Assembly (NCBI GenBank): GCA_017399325.1
Contig: JAFQDY010000061.1
Coordinates: 1-7,536, forward strand
Length of the DNA: 7,536 nucleotides
DNA from: Oscillospiraceae bacterium
GTDB lineage: Bacteria; Bacillota; Clostridia; Oscillospirales; Oscillospiraceae
Direction: 5' to 3'
The translations under genes were made by a program, and so were the position numbers. Each line of letters opens with the position of its first letter. The first letter of the stretch is position 1. This document shows positions 1-4,216 of the stretch, in pieces. The notes under the pieces were generated by a model. The model saw nothing but the letters and a program-made list of their open reading frames with translations, had not been told where the DNA came from and did no database searches.

Positions 1-234
1 CTGCCGCAGGCCGGGTTCGCCATAATTCACCGTTTGTTTCTTGATGGGCGATTCGTCCTGGCCCTCGACTTTGTTGGCCTCTTTGATCGCGTCTGCGCGG
101 ACGATCGTATACGCCGCATATCCGATAACTGCAACCAGTACAACTGTCATTACTACACTGATGCCGGTACGGATCGCTTTTTTATTTCTGCGTATTGCCC
201 GTTTCAGTTTCCAATAAAAATCTTTTATTTTCAT
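1..234 (-). CDS. N-terminal part of a single-pass membrane protein (truncated by window edge)
   Basis: The first 78 residues are visible and the frame is open to the left edge. ATG 234 has a strong site, AAGGGAG, 6 bases upstream, and lies 27 bases after the YIP1 gene stop. The protein starts MKIKDFYWKLKRAIRRNKKA, a strongly basic cytoplasmic tail, followed by one transmembrane helix at about 24-44 (ISVVMTVVLVAVIGYAAYTI) and then a charged, proline-containing extracellular stretch. There is no signal-peptidase site after the helix, so it is probably an uncleaved N-terminal anchor with the bulk of the protein outside the cell. The functional domain is off-window. By context it belongs to the same transport or surface operon. 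From memory of similar Paenibacillus and Clostridia loci it could be a large DUF5696-type protein or an anchored glycan-active protein, but nothing in these 78 residues proves either. Confidence 0.8.
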   Translation of the reverse strand, partial: MKIKDFYWKLKRAIRRNKKAIRTGISVVMTVVLVAVIGYAAYTIVRADAIKEANKVEGQDESPIKKQTVNYGEPGLRQ

Positions 235-240
235 TATTTT

Positions 241-247
241 CTCCCTT
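241..247 (-). promoter_or_regulatory. Ribosome binding site of the left-edge membrane protein
   Basis: AAGGGAG with a 6-base spacer to ATG 234, one of the two best-spaced strong sites in the block. It supports this ATG as the true start of a gene that is only partly visible. Confidence 0.8.
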
Positions 248-261
248 CCATACAAATCATG

Positions 262-894
262 TTAATACCTGATTTGATAGAATACTGTTACAATAAAGAA
301 ATATAATTGTTGGAACAGTGACAGTAACATCAAGGCAATAAACAACATAATCGTAAGACCGACAAGAGTCAGGAATATGGCCAAAATCGTTTTCGGCACA
401 GAATATTCATGAATTTCTTCCAGTCCGCTAAATGCAATTGCAGCGCCCCAAACTTCCGTAATGATTACGAAGTAGTTTAAGAACACCTGCTCATCGCCTG
501 CCATTACCAAACTGAGCAGCGTGGTGATAAAGCGAGCGAAGATATAAGGAACCAGCGCGCAGGAAAGCACCACGCAAATATCCAGTATTTTGCCTTTTCC
601 GTCCAACAGCGTGCAGAAGCACCAGTTGGAAATGGCAACCATAAAGAAGATAATCACGGTGATCAGCGCTGTACGCAGCAGGCTGACAGGTGCATCGGTA
701 AACGGGTTCATATCAAACTCCGTTACCACGCGGTAAAACAGGTCCACAAAGCGCCACAGGGCAACAATGATCGTTACCACCAGGGGTGAGCCCTTCTTGT
801 TGGCTTTCAGTTCCAGAAAGCCATCTCGGGGGTGTCTGCAGATATAGAACGGATATGCAAAGACACTCATAGTATCAAAACCGGTACGTTTCAT
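262..894 (-). CDS. YIP1-family integral membrane protein
   Basis: This 210-residue protein has about five hydrophobic segments, at roughly 37-55, 72-92, 103-130, 137-157 and 168-204, which is the usual layout of the Yip1 domain (PF04893). Supporting motifs are the amphipathic N-terminal PFYICRHPRDGFLELKANKKG, which resembles the HP-x-DGF-x-x-LK start of Firmicute YIP1 proteins found beside sugar transporters, and the loop CTLLDGKGKILDIC between helices 2 and 3. Bacterial members have no settled role; eukaryotic relatives act in membrane traffic. Here the gene lies 18 bases after the NHL protein gene and 27 before the next membrane protein, so it is probably a membrane partner of the transporter or surface complex. 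ATG 894 follows AAGGGGG at 10 bases. A second ATG at 870 (MSVFAYPF) is possible and would drop only eight residues. The family call rests on motif memory and topology rather than a search. Confidence 0.85.
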   Translation of the reverse strand: MKRTGFDTMSVFAYPFYICRHPRDGFLELKANKKGSPLVVTIIVALWRFVDLFYRVVTEFDMNPFTDAPVSLLRTALITVIIFFMVAISNWCFCTLLDGKGKILDICVVLSCALVPYIFARFITTLLSLVMAGDEQVFLNYFVIITEVWGAAIAFSGLEEIHEYSVPKTILAIFLTLVGLTIMLFIALMLLSLFQQLYFFIVTVFYQIRY

Positions 895-915
895 AATCTT
901 CTTACCCCCTTCTTA
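895..915 (-). promoter_or_regulatory. Ribosome binding region of the YIP1 gene
   Basis: The stop of the NHL gene runs straight into AAGGGGG (911-905), 10 bases before ATG 894. TAAGAAG occurs twice, flanking the G-run, so a second weak site (AAGAAG) lies only 3 bases from the start codon. The upstream G-rich site is the more likely one. Confidence 0.65.
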
Positions 916-2385
916 CTTTTTTCTCAAGCGCCAGGAGATTCTCCAATACAGCGACTTGATTTGATCAAAGAACAATGTACCAAGCAGGAGAACAATGATA
1001 ACGATCGCGATCACTGCAAAGTTATTGCGAATGATCTGCTCACGGCGGGCAGCCTTTGCTTCGCCGAAGTCAGACTTGCTTTGGCCTAACTCGAAGTATT
1101 CCATTGCCTTGTCATACTCACCCATGCTCATATAGGCTTTGCCCATACCCACATAGGCCTGCGTATAGTTGGCATTCATTCTCAAAACTTCCTGCCAAGG
1201 CTCAATGGATTCCAGATACAGACCGTCATTGTACAGACGGTTTGCGGTACGGATCATCTGACCGTAGAATGTCTGCTCCATAACGGTGATGGTGTTTTTA
1301 TCCGCATCCAGCACATAAATGTTTTTATCGCTGTCGGATTCAATGGAAACAGGCGTTCTGAAGGAGCCTTTCTGATAACCGGTACCGCCAAAGACAGCCA
1401 GCAGGTTGCATTCGCTGTCGTACTGGAACAGACGACCGGTTTGCATTTCCAGCAATGTGATCGCACCCTCATCGTCAACAGTAATGTCCTGCAATCGCAT
1501 TGCGGCACTGTAATGGAAGGACTTCAAATAGTCCTCGCTGAATTCAATGGTCCGAGGGGAAACATCATTGCCCAAGGCGTTAAGTTTTACCACAGAGGAG
1601 GCTACCTTATCATTGATGGGAGATACCGCATAGACGAACCGGTCCTCCGACCAGAAAATATTGTAGAACTCAACCGGCTGGAAACTCAACTCGGATTGCG
1701 CTTTCATTGCGTCAGTCATAATGCTACGCCATAAATATTCAGCCAAAACTTCAGCAGAAGCTTTGATCTTGTTAATGCCGTAGAAACCGAGGAAGTTATT
1801 TGCGCTGTCGATCAGCAATGCGCCGGTGTTGATGGAGCCGGAGGTGACATACATAATGCCCATGTTATCCACGATGATCTTCTTGGGCTTGTATTCATCA
1901 TTGGGATCCAACAATTCATCAACGGGTTTTTCGTATACCTTGGATACATTGCCCTCCAGGTCAGTCACCAGAACACGGTTATTCTCTGTGTCGGCAATGT
2001 AGAGCATCTGACTGGAGTCTCTGAAGAACAAACCCTGCGCACCTTCTGCAAGGGTCAACTTTTCTTCTTTGTAAGTGAACTCTTCCAGAACTTTGATGCA
2101 CTTATAGGTATTGTCCAAAACCAAGACTCTGCAATTACCGCCGTCAAGAACAAAGATGCGGTCTTGCTTATCAATGAACAGATCCGTAGGGGCAGACATT
2201 TTGGTGGTTCCCATAACAGACTCGTCCACGATCAGTTTTACCTGATAGATGTTTGAGGAAGGTACTGCTTCTGTACCGGTATGGTCATATGTATATGCTT
2301 TATCCGGTTGTCTGGCATATGCGACTGTTCCGAAAGAAGACAGCATAAGTACCATCACAAGTATTGCAACAATTGCTTTTTTCAT
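913..2385 (-). CDS. Exported NHL-repeat beta-propeller protein with TPR-like helices and C-terminal membrane anchor
   Basis: This 490-residue protein is probably held on the outer face of the membrane. ATG 2385 is chosen because it follows AAAGGAG and opens a clear signal peptide (MKKAIVAIL, cleavage likely after VAYA, residue 24). The longer frame from 2472 would add 29 residues that run into the upstream permease gene. NHL-like blades are visible at about 65-91 (APTDLFIDKQDRIFVLD), 115-145 (LYIADTENNRVLVTD), 166-193, 298-333 and 342-370 (NIYVLDADKNTITVME). Residues 381-434 form helix pairs like TPR (YNDGLYLESIEPWQEVLR, then AYVGMGKAYMSMGEYDKAMEYF). Residues about 454-473 are a transmembrane helix followed by a basic tail (KSLYWRISWRLRKK), giving outside-N, inside-C topology. 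Such propeller and TPR folds usually bind partners or ligands; I see no catalytic motif. The gene lies 19 bases after the permeases and 18 before the YIP1 gene, so it likely works with the transporter. The architecture is firm, the function unassigned. Confidence 0.85.
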   Translation of the reverse strand: MKKAIVAILVMVLMLSSFGTVAYARQPDKAYTYDHTGTEAVPSSNIYQVKLIVDESVMGTTKMSAPTDLFIDKQDRIFVLDGGNCRVLVLDNTYKCIKVLEEFTYKEEKLTLAEGAQGLFFRDSSQMLYIADTENNRVLVTDLEGNVSKVYEKPVDELLDPNDEYKPKKIIVDNMGIMYVTSGSINTGALLIDSANNFLGFYGINKIKASAEVLAEYLWRSIMTDAMKAQSELSFQPVEFYNIFWSEDRFVYAVSPINDKVASSVVKLNALGNDVSPRTIEFSEDYLKSFHYSAAMRLQDITVDDEGAITLLEMQTGRLFQYDSECNLLAVFGGTGYQKGSFRTPVSIESDSDKNIYVLDADKNTITVMEQTFYGQMIRTANRLYNDGLYLESIEPWQEVLRMNANYTQAYVGMGKAYMSMGEYDKAMEYFELGQSKSDFGEAKAARREQIIRNNFAVIAIVIIVLLLGTLFFDQIKSLYWRISWRLRKK

Positions 2386-2403
2386 GATAGATCTATCTCC
2401 TTT
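2386..2403 (-). promoter_or_regulatory. Ribosome binding site of the NHL protein, with a 12-base palindrome in the spacer
   Basis: AAAGGAG at 2403-2397 lies 11 bases before ATG 2385, a rather long spacer. The spacer and the last G of the site form the perfect palindrome GATAGATCTATC (2386-2397). It fixes the start of the NHL gene and excludes the longer frame. Whether the palindrome has a role is not known. Confidence 0.7.
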
Positions 2404-2404
2404 C

Positions 2405-3265
2405 TTAGTCTTTAATGCCGGAATGTGCCATTGTTTGCAGCATCTTGCTTTGCGTAACCACAAAGGAAACAATGGGAGGTACCATCAGCAGTACAGAGGC
2501 GGCGGCTGCCACACCTGTTCTGGAGATCGCTGCAGTGGTGATCTGGCTCAAAGCAGTGGGTAACAGTTTCAGAGGTTCGCTCCAGATAACGCCGGCAGAA
2601 CCGGTATTCCAAACCGACATGAAGGTCAGCACCATAACCGTCATCCACGCGGGCTTAATGTTGGGCAGCACCACATGGTAGAAGATTCTCATATCGCCTG
2701 CGCCGTCAATTTTTGCTGCGTCCAGCAGTACATCGGGGATCTGGAGCATAAACTGACGCATCAGGAACATATGCAAAGTGGATGCCAACTGGGGCAGGAT
2801 CAGTACCCAATATGTATCGATCAGGCCCAATTTTGCCTTGATAATGTAAGAAGGCAACGCGGTAACACCGCCGGAAAACAGCAGGGTCAGCATGATCAAT
2901 TTCCACATAGTCTCTCTGCCAAGGAACTTTTTCTTTGCAAAGGGATACGCCGCCATAGCACCGATGATAACACCAAAGGTGGTGCTGGCCACACTGACGA
3001 AGATACTATTAAATAAGTATCTACTCAACGGGACGACCGTATCGGTCACCAACTGGAACAGTTCTGAAAAGTTCTTGCCGGTGGGGTTAACTACATAGAA
3101 ACGCGGCGGGAAGATGAACAATTCTTCAGGTGGTTTCAGGGATGTGACGATACTCAAATACAGGGGCAGCGCCATAAACACGCCGACGGCAACCAGGCCA
3201 AAGAAGATGGTAAAGTTACCGAAATGGGAGCGATTTAATTGTTTGTGAATTCTAATTCTTCTCAT
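2405..3265 (-). CDS. Carbohydrate ABC transporter permease, MalG/YesQ type (COG0395)
   Basis: This 286-residue membrane protein is the second channel subunit of the CUT1 importer and would pair with the MalF-type subunit just upstream. Hydrophobic segments lie at about 19-40, 90-110, 121-143, 150-170, 208-228 and 252-272. The family pattern is clear: PLYLSIVTSLKPPEELF near the N-terminus, YLFNSIFVS, AAYPFAKKKFLGR, and the EAA loop at 180-205 (LLDAAKIDGAG, then VVLPNIKP), with aspartate in place of the usual glutamate. The C-terminus (QTMAHSGIKD) resembles the usual family ending, G-x-KG or G-x-KD. ATG 3265 has a strong site, TAAGGAG, in which the stop codon of the upstream permease forms the first three bases; the gap is 10 bases, which predicts tight translational coupling and matched amounts of the two subunits. 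The substrate is unknown. Confidence 0.96.
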   Translation of the reverse strand: MRRIRIHKQLNRSHFGNFTIFFGLVAVGVFMALPLYLSIVTSLKPPEELFIFPPRFYVVNPTGKNFSELFQLVTDTVVPLSRYLFNSIFVSVASTTFGVIIGAMAAYPFAKKKFLGRETMWKLIMLTLLFSGGVTALPSYIIKAKLGLIDTYWVLILPQLASTLHMFLMRQFMLQIPDVLLDAAKIDGAGDMRIFYHVVLPNIKPAWMTVMVLTFMSVWNTGSAGVIWSEPLKLLPTALSQITTAAISRTGVAAAASVLLMVPPIVSFVVTQSKMLQTMAHSGIKD

Positions 3266-3271
3266 AAATCT

Positions 3272-3278
3272 CTCCTTA
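3272..3278 (-). promoter_or_regulatory. Ribosome binding site built on the upstream stop codon (TAAGGAG)
   Basis: The stop codon TAA of the MalF-type permease is the first part of the Shine-Dalgarno sequence of the MalG-type permease, with a 6-base spacer to ATG 3265. Termination and re-initiation at one site would keep the two channel subunits in equal amounts. Confidence 0.85.
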
Positions 3279-4193
3279 ATTGTCCACCAATACTTTGTTG
3301 ACGACCTTGTTGACCAACAACATCACCAACAAAAGAACCGTACTGATCGCACAGGCGTAACCCAACTCAAATCTTGTGCTACCATAGTCCTGCACGTGGG
3401 CAATGATCGTATGGGTCGCATAGTCTGTGGAGGGGAAGCCGGTCAATTGCATAGGGATCGCACCAACTGCAAAGGAACTTGCGATCTGCATAACCGCACC
3501 AAACAGCAACTGGGGTTTCATCTGGGGCAGTGTCAGGAACCAAACTTCCTGGAACCTGTTCTTAACGCCGTCGATAGCGCCTGCTTCATACAAGGTAGTA
3601 TCAACGGTCTTGAAACCTGCCATAAAGGACAGGAAACTGGTGCCCAAACTGAGCCAAAGTTGCACGATGATACAGCAGGTCATCATATAGTCCGTATCGG
3701 TCAGCCATTGAATGGGAGCATCAATGAAGCCGAACCGGACCAGGAAACTGTTCAAAATACCAAGACGGTCACCGCTGAAGATGTATGTCCAAATCGTCAG
3801 AACACCGCCGGAAATAGACGGCGCATAGAACACGACTGTCATGATCGCACGCAGTTTGCCGGGCAATTCGTTGATAAACCAAGCGAAAACATAACATGCA
3901 ATATAACTCAAAGGTCCGGTAACCATGGCCAGAATCAATGTATTTTTAACGGCGATGATAAAAACATCATCATTCAGGAACAAAGTCCTGTAGTTGTCAA
4001 GGCCTACAAAGTTAGGAGTCTGCAACATATTGAAGTCCGTGAAACTCAATCCGATCGCAGCCGCAACAGGCAAAACCGTAAATGTGATAAACAGCAACAT
4101 AAACGGCGCGATCATGAAATAACAGGCACGGTCTGCTTTGATGCGTTTTCCGTTATCTTTTAGGCGCTGAGAAAAAGATCTTTTTACTCTCAT
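3276..4193 (-). CDS. Carbohydrate ABC transporter permease, MalF/LplB/YesP type (COG1175)
   Basis: This 305-residue inner membrane subunit is one half of the translocation channel of a CUT1 sugar importer. Hydrophobic segments lie at about 24-47, 83-106, 117-140, 170-193, 228-250 and 277-299. The opening pattern, a basic tail, then YFMIAPFMLLFITFTVLPV, then SFTDFN and FVGLDNYRTLF, is characteristic of the family. The cytoplasmic EAA loop that docks on the ATPase is at 201-230 (LYEAGAIDGV, then FLTLPQMKP). ATG 4193 follows AAAGGG with a 9-base spacer and starts 23 bases after the binding-protein stop. It pairs with the MalG-type permease immediately downstream. No ATPase gene is in the window, as is common in Firmicutes where one MsmX-like ATPase serves many such importers. 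The family is certain; the sugar is not known. Confidence 0.96.
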   Translation of the reverse strand: MRVKRSFSQRLKDNGKRIKADRACYFMIAPFMLLFITFTVLPVAAAIGLSFTDFNMLQTPNFVGLDNYRTLFLNDDVFIIAVKNTLILAMVTGPLSYIACYVFAWFINELPGKLRAIMTVVFYAPSISGGVLTIWTYIFSGDRLGILNSFLVRFGFIDAPIQWLTDTDYMMTCCIIVQLWLSLGTSFLSFMAGFKTVDTTLYEAGAIDGVKNRFQEVWFLTLPQMKPQLLFGAVMQIASSFAVGAIPMQLTGFPSTDYATHTIIAHVQDYGSTRFELGYACAISTVLLLVMLLVNKVVNKVLVDN

Positions 4194-4202
4194 TATTCTT
4201 CG

Positions 4203-4208
4203 CCCTTT
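4203..4208 (-). promoter_or_regulatory. Ribosome binding site of the MalF-type permease
   Basis: AAAGGG with a 9-base spacer to ATG 4193. It is weaker and more distant than the sites of the other genes in the block and lies in the 23-base gap after the binding protein. Confidence 0.7.
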
Positions 4209-4216
4209 CCCATCCT

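Noticed and set aside
34..306. Plus-strand open frame of 90 codons near the left edge
   Set aside because: It runs across two minus-strand genes and their junction; no ribosome site and no recognisable product.
1222..1241. Inverted repeat ACCGTC / GACGGT with an 8-base loop
   Set aside because: Only six base pairs, in the middle of the NHL/TPR coding region with no T-run, so a chance hairpin rather than a terminator.
2386..2472. N-terminal extension of the NHL protein from 2472
   Set aside because: The extra 29 residues are encoded within the end of the permease gene, and ATG 2385 has both a ribosome site and a signal peptide directly after it.
3396..4163. Plus-strand open frame of 255 codons opposite the MalF-type permease
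   Set aside because: Antisense to a clear permease; hydrophilic low-information protein rich in N, Q, H and R, as expected when hydrophobic codons are read backwards.
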